Assembly: GCA_001579985.1 (NCBI GenBank)
Contig: LRSR01007913.1
Span: forward strand, 163,594-227,593
Length of the DNA stretch: 64,000 nucleotides
Source: Hypsibius dujardini
Taxonomy: Eukaryota; Tardigrada; Eutardigrada; Parachela; Hypsibiidae
Direction: 5' to 3'
Below the pieces are notes generated by a model, which saw only the letters and a list, made by a program, of their open reading frames with translations, made no database searches and was not told the origin of the DNA. Of this stretch, positions 31,201 to 43,500 are shown piece after piece (within the stretch, counting starts at the first letter, position 1; the number at the start of each line of letters is the position of its first letter). The position numbers were made by a program, and so were the translations under genes.

Positions 31201-31774
31201 ACCGTTATGTCGTGATCCATGAACTGGCCCCACTGCATAAGCTGCAAAAAGGAACAAAAAAAAGGTCTTAATTCTCATCTAAGTTTTTATAGGCTTTAAT
31301 TTCGAGCATTTCTTACAATATGAGTCACGTGATCGTGTGGCCGGTTCATTTGGGTGTGCATGGTGACGGTGACCTGCCGCGCACTGGGCAGCAGGCTCTT
31401 CGACGGCCTCGAGGAGCGAATTCGCGGCACCGACACGCCGTCCGAATAGTCCGGGGGTAGGAATCGCACATACGGCTGGAAGGACTGCCCCCAAGTAGGG
31501 TTGTTGAGGTTGTTGCAGCGTCCGGACTGGTCACGAAACGCCCTGTCCGCACACTGCTGGACTTGGCGCTTTTTTCGCGTTAGTGGGACACCATAATGAT
31601 TGGTCTCTTCCGGGCCGGTGAAAGTGTTCTTTTCTTCTTCCTTGGCACTGCGCATAACTCTCAGGAAAGGCTGGATTCGAGCAACAGTAAATGAGGGGTC
31701 CGAGTTTCCCTGTGACTGGATGTTGATGGTGCGTCCAGCTACCTGATCGAAATGAACAGTTTTTAACTGATGCA

Positions 31775-31815
<41 letters not shown>

Positions 31816-34769
31816 ATGTATTTCTATTTGTATGCCTGCCGGTCCGCCAACTGATACTTGTCCTTTATCATATGTCTAAGCGTAAGTGCTTGTCTGACTG
31901 ATCAATTGTTACCTCAACGGTAATCTCCATGGGAGGCGGCTGTGTCACAATGAAGTTCTCCAGCTGCGTCCCCTCAAAATTGACCCCTGTCAGCCCGACC
32001 ACTTGATCCTTATCCAACCCAAACTGATCCTTCAAATTGGACGTGACTTTCTCAAAGACCCGCGCCTTCTCGCCGAGATCGACGGACGTCTGTGTCGGCT
32101 TGGAGAAGGCAAAGAGTGCCTTCATGGTGGACGCGTGGTTAGCGCTGGCTCCGGCGTGGTCCGCCATCAACGCCGTCCCCGACACGTTGAGGCCCTGCAG
32201 TGCTGCACAGACAGACGAGCAAACACACTTTAGCCATTGAATTTCAATCAAAAGACAAATCCTAAATGAACATGATTGATACATATTTTTGTCTGTCTGT
32301 CTCTACAGCCTCATACACACACTGCTCAGCCCCATTGATCTCTTGGACATACATAACCTACAGGGGGTAACCGATTTTCGCGTCGGGTGATTTTTTTCTC
32401 GCTCTTTGATCCGTAAACACTCACTAAACTGTAAGCAGGTAGTTGACACCACCTCATGCTACGTGTTACGTCATCTTAGAACAATAGCAGTGTGTTTTTT
32501 TCTGGCACAAAAAAATACGACTAGAAAACTGCAGACAGACATATTTGAAAAATTCGATAGGGAATGGGGTGTCTGTATGCTTGGTACCGTACTGTACCTT
32601 GAGCCAGTGAGAATACCCGAGCGGAAGGCATGTCAGCCAAGCCGTTGCCGCCGGATTGTTTGTCGCTTCTTTTGAGAAAGTCCGCGGTGCGATCAGTCTC
32701 CTCTTGCAGTTGGCGCTGGATGTCTGGTAAGAGGCGCGCCGTCAGGTCGTCAATCACTTTGGCGTTGATGGAGAGGGGGGCACGCCCTTGGCTGCGAAAC
32801 AGCGGCAGGTCCGGCACCGCCTGAGATACCTAGAGACAGTAAATGACCCCAATATTGTTGAAATAGCATTAAATTAAATATCTTGCTTAATATTCGCTTA
32901 TTTTAATACATTATATATTAAAATTCTCTTCTATCTTTTCAGGATAATTTGAAAGGCAACAAGCAAAGACCTCCTGCCTTTTTGTGGGCAAATTTCTTCA
33001 ATTATTCTGTAACATTTTTTTTTGTTTTTGAAAAACCCGGAAGACCATTACTGTCTCATAATGCAGGTCGTCTATTCCAAAGCCTGACTCTGCGTATATG
33101 CTTGTCGCTTAATAATAACAAGGGGAGCGTTCTCTCTTTACGGAGGATTTTCATTTTAAAATTTCTAACCGAATATTGTTGCCCGAAAGGCTTTATAATG
33201 CAACGGGTTTTCAAAAGAAAATCCCAGCAGATGTTGTGTGTCGTTAACCGCTAAAAATTGTTCGTTTCACTGTAGCTCCCCTGTGTGGCCTTGTATGTTC
33301 TGTCATAAGCCATATTCCCACACTGTGGAATGAGATGTAGAATACTGCCCGAAACACGGATTTGTTCTGTCCACGGAAATGTCGTGGACAGTTGGAACCG
33401 GAGAAGTGTGAGCTACAGATAATTTCCCACGGCAAGCGATTTATTTTCTCATAGTCTACTGAAAAATGTCCACCAGAATACATCTGCAATGTTAATTAAA
33501 AAATGGCCAAGTGATCTGCTTCATAAAGTCTAAAAATATTTTAGTTGAAGGGTGATGGAAAATTCAATAAAAAAAATTATTCCTTTTACGAATATTATTA
33601 TTGGGGGAGGCTGTGTGGTCTTTACACTCTCGCACCGTTTTTATTCACCAATGATATCACCACAAGAGGAGCCCGGTCTCGTTTGTCACCTGTTTTCTGC
33701 GCCGAGCTAGCCCGAAGCGGATATATCAAAATCAACTCTTCCGAAAGCTTAATTTAATTTGAAATCGAAGGGCATCAGTACTAAGTATTCTTCGGGAGTA
33801 AGGGGGGGGGGAAGACCAATATTCCAAAACGAACGGCTGCTTAGGTTACAAATCTCCCTCTCCTTCCACCTTTTTGTCCTTTCCCCTTATTTCTTTTCCG
33901 GTATTGGCCAATGTCCTCTGACTCGATAAGATTAATTTTTTTTAATCCTTATTGTTTCCCCACCACAAAAAAAGTTCAAAGCCTAAATATTTAAGGTTGC
34001 CCGAGCGAGTGCGGAGTGAATAACCAAAACGCCCACTTTATCTTCACCTTTTATTCCACCAATGTTCAAATCTTGGGATTTTTACACTAAAAGATTGATG
34101 AAAAACTGGGCTGTCTAAAATAACTAAATCTGTTATTATGGCTCATAGAGACCTTGGTCAGCACTCATAAAAGCAACAAGGGAGAAAAGGGGGGGGGAAA
34201 GGGCAGGGGAGGGGCACTAGCAGCCTCTCGCCACTCGCAGTCCCAATCCCTTCCCAAATACACACACACAGCTCCGCCCCGCTTTCAAATTCAATTCTGG
34301 CTGTAAAAGCAGCATGAAAAGTTTATTTCAGTATATGGCCCGAGTCGTATTATCCGGGAATCAAGACTGACTAGGTTTACAGTAAGCTTGATAGACAAAG
34401 GAATAATGCAGTACTGTAGGCGTTGAACTTATCGAAATAGTTTTCACTCACCGGGTCATCCGCTGCCATATCCACATCCACTCCGGGCCGCAAACCCCGA
34501 GCCCCCAACCAGTCATTTCCGGTCCCACAAACAGCCCCCTGTCCCGCATGGTTCGATGAAGATGATGATGAGGTCAGTCGAAAAATATCATCCTTCCCAT
34601 GGGTTAAATCCACCCGTCCCGAGGCGATGGTCAAATTGGCTGGCCAGATTCGCTGCCCGTCTACCCATCTTCCCGACCCACCCAACAACAGTCCAACAAA
34701 CAACACGCTCACCGCCAGCAACCTCCGCCAGCTGGACGGCGACAAGGTCATCCACAGGGGCGGCGTCAT
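25268..34769 (-). CDS. secreted animal haem peroxidase (peroxidase 2), 15 exons, 1094 aa
   Basis: Second peroxidase of the same superfamily. Exons: 34769-34452, 32829-32598, 32202-31913, 31742-31317, 31241-31203, 30632-30389, 30284-30225, 29865-29755, 29550-29499, 29431-29165, 28654-28368, 27663-27489, 27243-27074, 26699-26588, 25769-25268; 1095 codons including the stop. A signal peptide (core LLAVSVLFVGLLLGG) is followed by a long propeptide ending near a furin-type RKKR at 336-339. The core has LMQWGQFMDHDIT (Asp431, distal His432) encoded by a 39-base exon, DVRVNV (Arg577), LREHNRIA, RFGHSLV (proximal His683) and NIQRGRDHG. Val580 stands where the family has the haem-esterifying Glu. The last ~130 residues are a Gln/Pro-rich tail (QQFVQQTLPGQQPFIFAQQQ) absent from peroxidase 1. 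Exon 2 could instead start 9 bases later. The first intron is 1.6 kb. Confidence 0.92.
25805..26545. repeat. AACTAAACTAAAA-rich region in a peroxidase 2 intron
   Basis: Six or more diverged units of roughly 110 bp, each containing AACTAAAAC(N)GAGTAAA(T), GTCA(T/C)..TTTTGG/C and TTTAGTTTATG. They occupy the intron between the last two exons. The left edge AGATGGAAGGAACTAAAC and the right edge TAGCTTGTGCTATCCC may be decayed inverted ends of one element. Confidence 0.5.
31772..31814 (+). repeat. (TCTG)n microsatellite
   Basis: About ten near-perfect GTCTGTC units in the intron between exons 3 and 4 of peroxidase 2. Confidence 0.9.
33835..34225 (+). mobile_element. ~400 bp element family, copy A
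   Basis: In the first intron of peroxidase 2. It begins with TTAGGTTACAAATCTCCCTC and contains GAGCGAGTGCGGAGTGAA, then CACCAATGTTCAAATCTTGG and GTCAGCACTCATAAAAG, and ends in an A/G-rich run. Copies C and E share the order of these blocks. A family member has a C-rich left end and a G-rich right end that are roughly inverted. Confidence 0.75.
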
Positions 34770-37700
34770 TCGCAGCTCAACGTGCGCGAGGAAACCGCGG
34801 GATGTAGGTCCCCGATTTGTTGTGGCTGTTATGTGAACCCAACAACACACACACACATCCGCAATTACACGCGTACCGGTCAGCTCATTTGCATGTCCGA
34901 TCACTCGCAGACAACGTATAGACAGACAGAGACAGCTTCTACCCCCGACAATTCGTCCGTCGTGCGTGTGTGTGCCTGTCGATTGTCTTGGAGGGATCTC
35001 CCTCACCAAGAGGGTCGTTTCAGCAGCTAACGTCAAGAGATACAACAACGGAAACCCGCGGCCGAGGTGTCGAATGCTGCGATGATATAATCACTCGACA
35101 AAAGGAGATCTCCACAAAGCACAACTGCGGATGAGATGGTTCTCTCACATGTGCACGCAAGAGGCAAGACAAGACAAGACGATGATGATGCACGGTTGAT
35201 GTAAGAGTGCTGCTGGGGAATCTCTGGCTCGCTGGCTTAGCCGCTCTTTTTTAAGCACATATATCCGTTTGTAAAGACGTCTTCAGTGAGTGTGTGTATG
35301 AGGGAGAAAGAGAGAGAGAGAGAAAGTACAGTGTCTGTTGAAAGAGCATGTACAATGTTTGTTTGTCTTGCAAATCAGCAGACTTTTCGCGCGTTGTTAG
35401 GCAGGTGTGAGTACCGCGGTATACACTATGGATAGGGTATACGCGGTGGGGTAGAAAGAAGCGCCGTACCTCTCCCGGATATTCGATAGACAAACACCGG
35501 AAGGAGGCGTCTGTATGTGATTGCCGACGACGATGAGTAACGAAAATTAAATATAAGAATGTCTGAAACGACAAAATATGTGTATACAATTGCTAACAAT
35601 TGGAGGATGACTACCGTGTGTAACCACTCATTTCATTTCATACCTGGACAATTCACAGTTGCTGTAAGAAGTATCACAAATGGGTTCTTCGCTGTTGAGC
35701 TGTTGAATCAGCTTCCAGCAATCCGTGCGGAAACATTTTGTCTGTACGCACTATCGCCGTCGTCGTCGTCGTCGTCTGGACCTTGTTGTACGACGTATGT
35801 AGTTGTTTTCACTTTGTCTAGCAGGAAAGGACGTGCGACCGACCAGAAGGTGTTAATACCCGGCGACACACACGAAAAGGTTTACAAAGGCAGATGTTCT
35901 TCCGTTGAAATCCTACTACAGTTCTTGCGACTCTAAATCTTGATGTACAGTATATACATAGTGAAGCGGTACGCGGCATAGTCCGTCGTCCGTCTTCACA
36001 CATCACGGAACAGAGGTCTTTCCCCCATACATAGTGGGCGGTTGCTCAGATGGCTGGTCGTCCGTCCGTCGGTCTCGAGCAATCATCGCAGGGTGTGGGG
36101 ACCCTATTGATGTTGCTCACGGACCCGGCTTTCACTAGGCTCTTCATACTCCGCACGGGAGTCTGTGCGGTGGAGAGACTCACATCAGACTCATCAGAGG
36201 TGAGAGAGCGGATTAGAAAGTTGACAGATGAACTCTCCGGCGCAATGTTTGTTGTTCCACCACAGACAGACAGTTATTACAGTTATTACAGTATATACTG
36301 TATATATACACAGGACGCACAGTTGTGATGCATTGCGTACATTCAAACAAAGCCCTTCGTGTCTCGTGTGTTTCGAGAGAATGGTCTCTCGATGTATTAA
36401 GTGTTGCACTGGCTATTCCTTCAATGGTTGACTGTTGGTCAGCGCGAGCGACCGCGACGTGCTTCTTATGCGGGATTGGGGGGAGGAGACTGAACGCAAG
36501 ACGGCAAGGCCAGCGTTCAATTCAACTGCTTGGATTGGATACGGTGCTTTAGGGTTGGGTTTTATCATTTCCCAATTTCCCAACGGGATGTGATGGGACG
36601 TCTCATTTCTCACTAAGTTGGCCCACCTTGGGATGGGAAGCGGGAAGCATGGGCCCTTGGGACGGTTCTGAGGGATAACTTTTTGCTTGACGGTCAGGGG
36701 ATGGGCACTTGGTGGGCTAAGGGGGGCTTAGGCTACAAATCCCTCTCCCTTTTCCCCTTCTTGTCCCCTCCCACTTTCGTTTTATTTTTATTTTGACCGT
36801 TGTTCCCTAACTTGATAAATTGAATATTGATTTTTTAGAATCCTTTTAGTTTCCTTCTCCCAGAAGAACTGAAATCCTGAATATTGGACCATGCCCGCAC
36901 GAGAGTTTAGCAAAAGAAAAAAAATGCCCCCCTTTTTGTTCACTCTTTAGTTCTGGTCACACCTTTTATTTGACCGATGTCCAAACGCCGGGGTTTTTGT
37001 AACTGACGATTGAAAAACAGATGGGCTTTCCAAAATTATCAAGTTTAATATATTCACTCAAAGGGACATTGATCAACACTCGTAAAACCAAATACAGCTA
37101 ACAAGGGGGGGGGGGAAGGGAGACTTGTAGCCAAAGTCGGCTAGGGGTCCCCTGCCCACCCCTCGGCCCCAAGCAAAACTCTTCCTACACCTTCCCAAAC
37201 TTTTCCAAATATTCCCAATGGGCCCAAATTTCCCATCCCAATCCTCTTCCTTCCCCAAACGCTGTCAAAGATTGGGAAACCCAACCCTACGGTTCTTCGT
37301 CGTACTGAAAAACGTATGCTTTTATACAGTAATATTATGTGTTCGGCGGTGTACATACTGTGTATCTGGTCCCTGCCGGTATACGGTAGGTACGAATAAC
37401 CGATGGAGGGAGGACTGTTTTCGTTTGTTGCCCCGTCGTGCAGAAGGACAGTTCTATACTGTACCTGGGTAGTGGGTACCATATGTGTGTGTGTGCGCTG
37501 TGTTGACCAATCGGTCCTTCAGATTGTTGTGAACATATAGCTTCGCCACGCTGTGTCTGGCCATCTATTTTACTGTGTGATCGATGAAACACACAATGAT
37601 GCAATTTCGATTTACCAAAACGTCAATACACACACGTACCTATCTTACCAAAAGAGAACCGGTGCTACGTTGGTTTCACATACTTTTACTATTCCGTTCT

Positions 37701-38479
37701 CTGACTCAAGGTCCTCGTAATGTGGATCGGATAAATTTACGAACTGTGTTGCATACTTTGTAAGTGAGTAAGTTCAGAAGTTTATACCTAAAATAAACTC
37801 ACAGCAAAGGAAAGTAAGTTTTACGTCCTGTTGGAGAGCTTTTAGGTCGCATCAGTTCCATCACTGCGATCTAATTATCACTCATTTAACGGAAGAGAGG
37901 GAGAACCAAGGAACGCTACTACTCACCTGGCAATGTCTCTGTGGGGTCTGAATTCAGCCACTATCCTCGTTCAACCCACTTTTGATTGCAGCTGGTGAAC
38001 AATGGCTGAATTCGGCAGAGACATGGCCACGTATAAATACCTACCAATAATTACCTACCAAATAAACAAGATAATAATAATGGATGAAAATATAAAATTC
38101 TCATAAAAAAAGCAGTGGCGGGGCGGCGCGGCGCAGCAAAAAATTCGCGGTTTTTTAGCGGTGCGGTTTTATGCTTAAAACAAACACGTAAAACTAGCCC
38201 CGCCCTTGTCTGTCTCTCGTAGGTAGTCTGGTGGCGCTGTTAAGAATGAGCCAACAAGATTTTGTCAATCAATTAGAAATAGGCCAATCAGTGTGCGCCC
38301 AAGATGTGTCAGGTTCGCCCAGGCATTGATTCTTTGATTTCCTTTGTTTTCCATCGGCCCTTTTCGTTACTTCACTGTTTTCTCAGCAGGCCTGCACTGC
38401 TTTAATTTAAATATCAGTGAGTCCGAAAAACGGGAATTTAGTTGCAGAGGAAAATCGTTGCTTTATTTGTCTTCCTGAA
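34770..38479. other. intergenic region between peroxidase 2 and KTI12
   Basis: 3.7 kb between two divergent start codons, so it holds both promoters. Seen: (CA)n near 34845-34860, (AGAG)n near 35305-35325, (CGT)n near 35757-35775, an ACAGTTATT direct repeat running into a TATA palindrome near 36275-36310, and the foldback element at 36550-37291. A G+C-rich GCGGCGCGGCG patch lies near 38115-38165. No coding region is convincing. Confidence 0.55.
36550..37291. mobile_element. 742 bp foldback element with copy B of the ~400 bp family inside
   Basis: The outer ends TAGGGTTGGGTTT and AAACCCAACCCTA are inverted. So are the inner blocks GGGATGGGAAGCGGGAAGC...GGGCCC (left) and GGGCCCAAATTTCCCATCCC (right). 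Between the arms, about 36715-37135, lies a member of the ~400 bp family (CTTAGGCTACAAATCCCTCT through GATCAACACTCGTAAAA). The family member is either nested in the foldback or captured as its centre. No coding capacity. Confidence 0.65.
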
Positions 38480-40339
38480 ATGCCCCTCATTGTGCTTTGC
38501 GGACTTCCCTGCTCGGGGAAATCCACCCGCGCTGCTGAACTTCGCGAAAGCCTTCAAAAATCTACCATCCTTCCTATTATGATTGTGTCGGATAACGACC
38601 TGTTCCAAACCGACAGCAAAGATACCATTTATGCAGGTACGCTATGGGTTGATTGATCTATTGGCCGACATTGATCGCTCTTTGATTGGTACTTTGTACC
38701 AATGATTGATTGGTTGATTGACATGGTCTGCGTGAGATTGGATCTCTCAGTTTCTCTCTAACCGCTCGTCCCCTAACCTGGCGTAGACACATCCAAGGAG
38801 AAGAATCTTCGAGCTACCATAAAATCGGACGTCCACCGCGCCCTCAGCAAGGAGGTTGTTGTCATCATGGACGCGCAAAACTACATCAAGGGATATCGCT
38901 ACGAAGTGTACTGCATCACCAAAAGTGCCAAGACAACACAATGCACGGTGCGACTAATTATTTTTAATTTAGCTGTGGGGCAATTTAAACGAGTGCTTTC
39001 TTTCAGGTGTGGTGTAACAGTCCGATATCGGAGGCCAAGACTTGGAACGAGGCTCGGGACGCCGCGGTGCGATATTCGGAAGCTACGTATGTAAACAGGC
39101 GCTTGATTGTTGGATTGGCTTTACAGTTTCCTAAGCTGATTTGATGTGGTTGATTGATCGATTGCCTTGAAATAGATTGACTATTGAATTCCACAACTTT
39201 CTCTGTATTGTGAATGAATATTATTGTTAAAAAGCAATTTCGTCGATGGAAATTTATTGAATTTTGTCTCGAACAACAGCGAACAGTTTCCGTGATTGGC
39301 TATTATTTAATCGAGCTATTGAACTGACCGGAAGTGCGTGCACGCATCTCAATCTGAATGAAATACCCGCAAAATCTCTCCCATAATATCCGAAAATGTT
39401 TTCCCAGCGCCATTTAATTACAGGCTTAACTTTGAATAATAATATATGAACAGCAAAAATTAAAGTCAACATGTAAATTGCAGCCGTTAGCGAATAGTTT
39501 TTGTGAAATCTACTAAGTAGTAATGTACAGTAAATTATTTCCCGTATTTCATCATGTTATTATTTGCCCACAATAATAAGCGAGTATTTGGTATTCAGTT
39601 TGAAATCTATTGACATCGCCTAAAATGTATTTTCCGAATCAGGTAGGCGGAGATATGGTTAGTGGAATTTTCTTTTTTTTCGTTTTCGTTGGCATCTCAC
39701 TAAGCAGAGACAATTATTGTTATGTCCGATGGTGCGAATCGACTATGAGTTCAATTTGTGGATATAACAGTGTTAAGACTGCCTTCGAAATCAATAGACA
39801 AGGCACAGTGTAGAATGATTCGGGTTCGGGAATGAAGCATTCCACCCTCATCTCATCACCATGAAATATTTGAATAATTTGTTTTTCTGCCTTGTTTTTA
39901 CAGATTCGACGCCCTGGTCATGCGGTTCGAGCCGCCCGACTCCGCCAATCGCTGGGAAAATCCCCTCTTCACTCTCCTCCCCACCGACCCGCTCCCAATA
40001 ACGGAGCTGTTAGAGGTCCTCATCAACCGACGCGCACCTCCGCCCAATCAGTCAACGCAGTCGCAGCCACTCGCCGCCACCAACTACCTCCACGAACTCG
40101 ACAAAATTACGCAAGAAATTGTCGCCGCCGTCATTTCCGCCCAACAGAACGGCATGATCGGGGAGAAGATTGTCGTTACGGGCTCCACGGAGCCGTTAAT
40201 TCTTCCAAAGCGTATCTTACCAGCTGAGCTCGGCAGACTTCGCCGGCAGTTTATCTCATACAGCCGCACACGTCCTGTCGACAGCTTGGAACGGATCCCC
40301 ACCATTTTTATACAGTATCTAAAAAATTCAATAAAATAA
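38480..40339 (+). CDS. KTI12: KTI12 homologue, 4 exons, 277 aa
   Basis: P-loop ATPase related to PSTK that acts with Elongator in modifying the tRNA wobble uridine; cytosolic and nuclear. Exons 38480-38636, 38787-38947, 39007-39086 and 39904-40339 join to 278 codons including the stop. Yeast and human proteins have 313 and 354 residues, so this one is short in the middle. The protein starts MPLIVLCGLPCSGKST with the Walker A motif at residues 8-16. DAQNYIKGYRYEVYC is a KTI12 signature. FEPPDSANRWENPLF and the C-terminal LRRQFISYSRTRP...FIQYLKNS also match the family. An in-frame stretch upstream (from 38417) lacks an ATG. The gene is convergent with PRPF3. Confidence 0.95.
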
Positions 40340-40340
40340 A
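40330..40340 (+). terminator. KTI12 polyadenylation signals overlapping the stop
   Basis: AATAAA occurs twice (40330-40335 and 40335-40340), overlapping the TAA stop at 40337-40339. This implies a very short 3' UTR, which fits the 201 bp gap to the convergent PRPF3 stop. Confidence 0.55.
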
Positions 40341-40540
40341 CGCGCGGCTTTTACAAGCTGGACTTACAGGGGAAAGGTCCAATAACGCTGGAGCATTTTT
40401 TTAGTTTTTTAGAACGAGGTAATGAAAGCAGAATGACGCAGCAAATCCTGCGTCACGCACCACGGTGAAACAAAATAAGTAAGGATAAATATTTTCAATA
40501 TTTAAATTGCATAGGGCACGGTGCTCGCGCGGCATGTAGT

Positions 40541-43500
40541 TCAGTAGTCAGTTGATTCTAGGATAGCAGCGCCGTATGCCAAGTCCCAGTACTCTTCGAC
40601 GCCGTGCTTTTTGAAGAGATCCCGAGCGGCAGTATCGGCTGGACAAACCTGCAGATAAAAAAATGAACATTGTTTCAAAACTGGCCATGTCGATGCCTAC
40701 CTGCCTGTCTGAGCGTGTCTCTGTCATGCTCTGTAAATCTCCTTGTTGGTGCCTGCCTGCCTGTATGTCTTCCAGTCCGGTCCCTCTGTATGCATTGCAT
40801 TGCCTGTTCTGGTTGTTTGACTGAGCGAGCGTGTCTGTACGCCTGCCTGTTTGCCGTCTCGAAAGATAATGAAACAACCACTGTTCGTTTGTTATCACTT
40901 TGAGTATCCTACAACATTTGCTCAAAGCACTGTGACGCTCGTATATGACTAACCTTGAATTTGACGGGTCCGAAATGGCGCTTCTTCGCCGATCCCTCCC
41001 AGACCAGCTCACACGACTTTGCCATCGAACTCCCGACCTCGCTCAAAGAGGACGCTTCAGCCGCCTCCCCGCGGGTCTTCTCGTCGTTCCACTTTATCCG
41101 GTTCAACATGAGGCGCTTGAACTTTTTCTGCTGCTTCGGACCGCCCTCCACCACAACAATGTTGATTTCCTTGTTGAGCGCTACCACGCCGGTCATGTGG
41201 AGTTGGTTGGCGTTGGTCTCCACCTTGAACTTCTTAGCCGGATGAGTGAGGTCCTTGACGCGATAGATGGCAATCTGCACCTCCTCAGTCGTGTCCTCCT
41301 TCATCTTTTTCACCTTTTTCTGACGCTTCTCCGCCTCGGACAGCTTTCGTGTGGCGTTGGCAGTTTCGTGAGTCCTGAAAACAACGGACGATGGTGACGC
41401 TAGCGAACAAGTAGTTATTACAGCTAATTAAAATGAACGATTAAAAGAAGATCTTCGATCTAAGCCCTAGATCTAGATCTAAAATTTAAAAAACATAAGA
41501 ACAGAAATTCGAAGTAGGAGAAATTACATCGAAATTTAATGAATTTAACGGTGTTCCCTAAAATCAATTTCGAACACAACTGAATTAAAATCTAAAGTAA
41601 GACTACATCAAAATTAAACTCTCAACTAAAAAGACTACCGGATGAATTTTAATTAAATCGATTAAAAAGCACAGCAATATTTCAGTCCACCGATCTGATG
41701 ATGATGTACTCACTTTCGGCGTTTCGCAATCTGCGCTCGTACTTGCGCTTCCACTTTCGTAGGGTCTTGAACCGCTTCACTGCCCAGCACTCTCATCAGA
41801 TTAGCCATTTTTACTGAAAGAATATAGAATACGCTATTACTTCACGTTTCAGAGCGCTGACTTGCAGACAAGTTGAAAAGAGTAAGAGTCATACCTTTGG
41901 GCTCTGGGGGTGCCGCCAAACCCAAACGTTGCTTCTCCTGCTCTTCTTTGAGCTTCTCGCGTCGGCTCTGACGGCGCAACTTTTTCCTCTCCTTCTGAGT
42001 CAGCATCATCGGCAGGGCCACTGGCTTGTCCTTATCAACTACAGGGCAGAACAAAACCTTAGTTTGAAACCACATTAAAACATGAATCAATAACTCAATT
42101 AACCGAACAACTGAAGGCAATACAAAAATCATGAGTGAAAAACAGTCAATCAACGATAAACCCAGGCTGTCTAACTTTCAGTGATTCTTTGGTCAGTCAT
42201 TACAGGAGAATTGGAACTAACGCCTCATTACTCACTTGAAGGAGCGAGTTGAACGGGGTGTTCCACCAGATTAGTGACAGCCTTGTCCATTCGCGAAGCA
42301 AAATCCGCGCTGTCAGGGTCGAGCATCTCCTGATTCTGTGCCAAGGGATAGTCCCACCATTCCACTTCTGGAATCATACCGCTGTCCACCGAGTCATTTT
42401 TCTTCGGTGCAATGCGGGCCAATGCCGTGGCCGAAGTGATACCGGTCTTTTTCGCGGCTTGCGCAATTTCGCCTTGCAACTTCTCCAGTTGAGCCTACAT
42501 GAACGATCGTTGAAACAATCAATCAATGCACTAATATAACTCAGACACAGAAATTCTGCCTGCCATTCTTCTCCCGCTCTCCGTGTGACCTCACCTGTCT
42601 GTTTGTCTACCTGCCTGTCTAGCTACCTGTCTGTCTCTCTACCTACCTGCCTGCCTGCCTGCCTGCCTGAATGTCAGCCTGCCCGTCTGCATTCGTACAT
42701 AATCGAAGGAATTAAGAACCGTACCGTTGCTCGAATCATCTGCCCCATTTTGACGAAGGTCCCCTTCTCATGGAACTTGAACAGCGTTCTGCGACTCCTG
42801 GTGGGCTGCTTACTCGTCACCCGGGCGTCGTAGAAGTCTGCCGGTTCCTCCCCGCGGACCTCATCTGCCACCTTGTCCTGCACCGCTTTGAAGTCTTCTC
42901 GGCGCTTGGCGCGAATGTTGGCCTTGAGCGTCGGTCCGCGCTGTTCCAACGTGACGGCCTTGCCGGTGACCAGATCGATGGTCCGGCCTTCGTTGTCCAA
43001 AATGAGGGGTGTCGGCTTGGAGACCGGGGGGGTCACCGTGAGAGCCGATTGGGCTTGAAGACTTTTGAAAAAATTCGCTAAAATTAAGAAAATAGTGAAA
43101 TAGCCAAATCAAATTACAATAGATTAATAAATAAATAAAATGTGGCATACTTCCTGCGAGCAGATCCGGCTTGCCAGCCAGCGTCGCGCTGATTTTAGCC
43201 TGCAGTTCCCTTGTCCGTTTCAAACGCAGCTCATCCGCAGTCAGAACGGGCATCGATTTCATCTGAAACATCAAACCAAACAATTTTTTAATAAACTAAA
43301 ATATGGTACATTTCCCATTGATTGATTGGTTGATTGAGCTTTAATGACTTATAACACTTCCGTTATGTATTAGCAAATTGCACAATCTCTTTAATCCCAT
43401 TAAAAAATTCGATAAGTGAGCGAGTCTAACAAATATTTAAATGATCAAAACAAAATTTATAGGATGAAAGTCACCTACTTTGCAAGAAGGTGTGGACTGT

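Noticed and set aside
33244-33489. 81-codon minus-strand frame in the first intron of peroxidase 2
   Set aside because: Looks protein-like in composition but has no family match or fitting splice phase; could be a decayed element.
34770-35048. In-frame extension upstream of the peroxidase 2 start
   Set aside because: The signal peptide begins right after the Met at 34769; the extension is Cys/Arg-rich without similarity to a peroxidase N-terminus.
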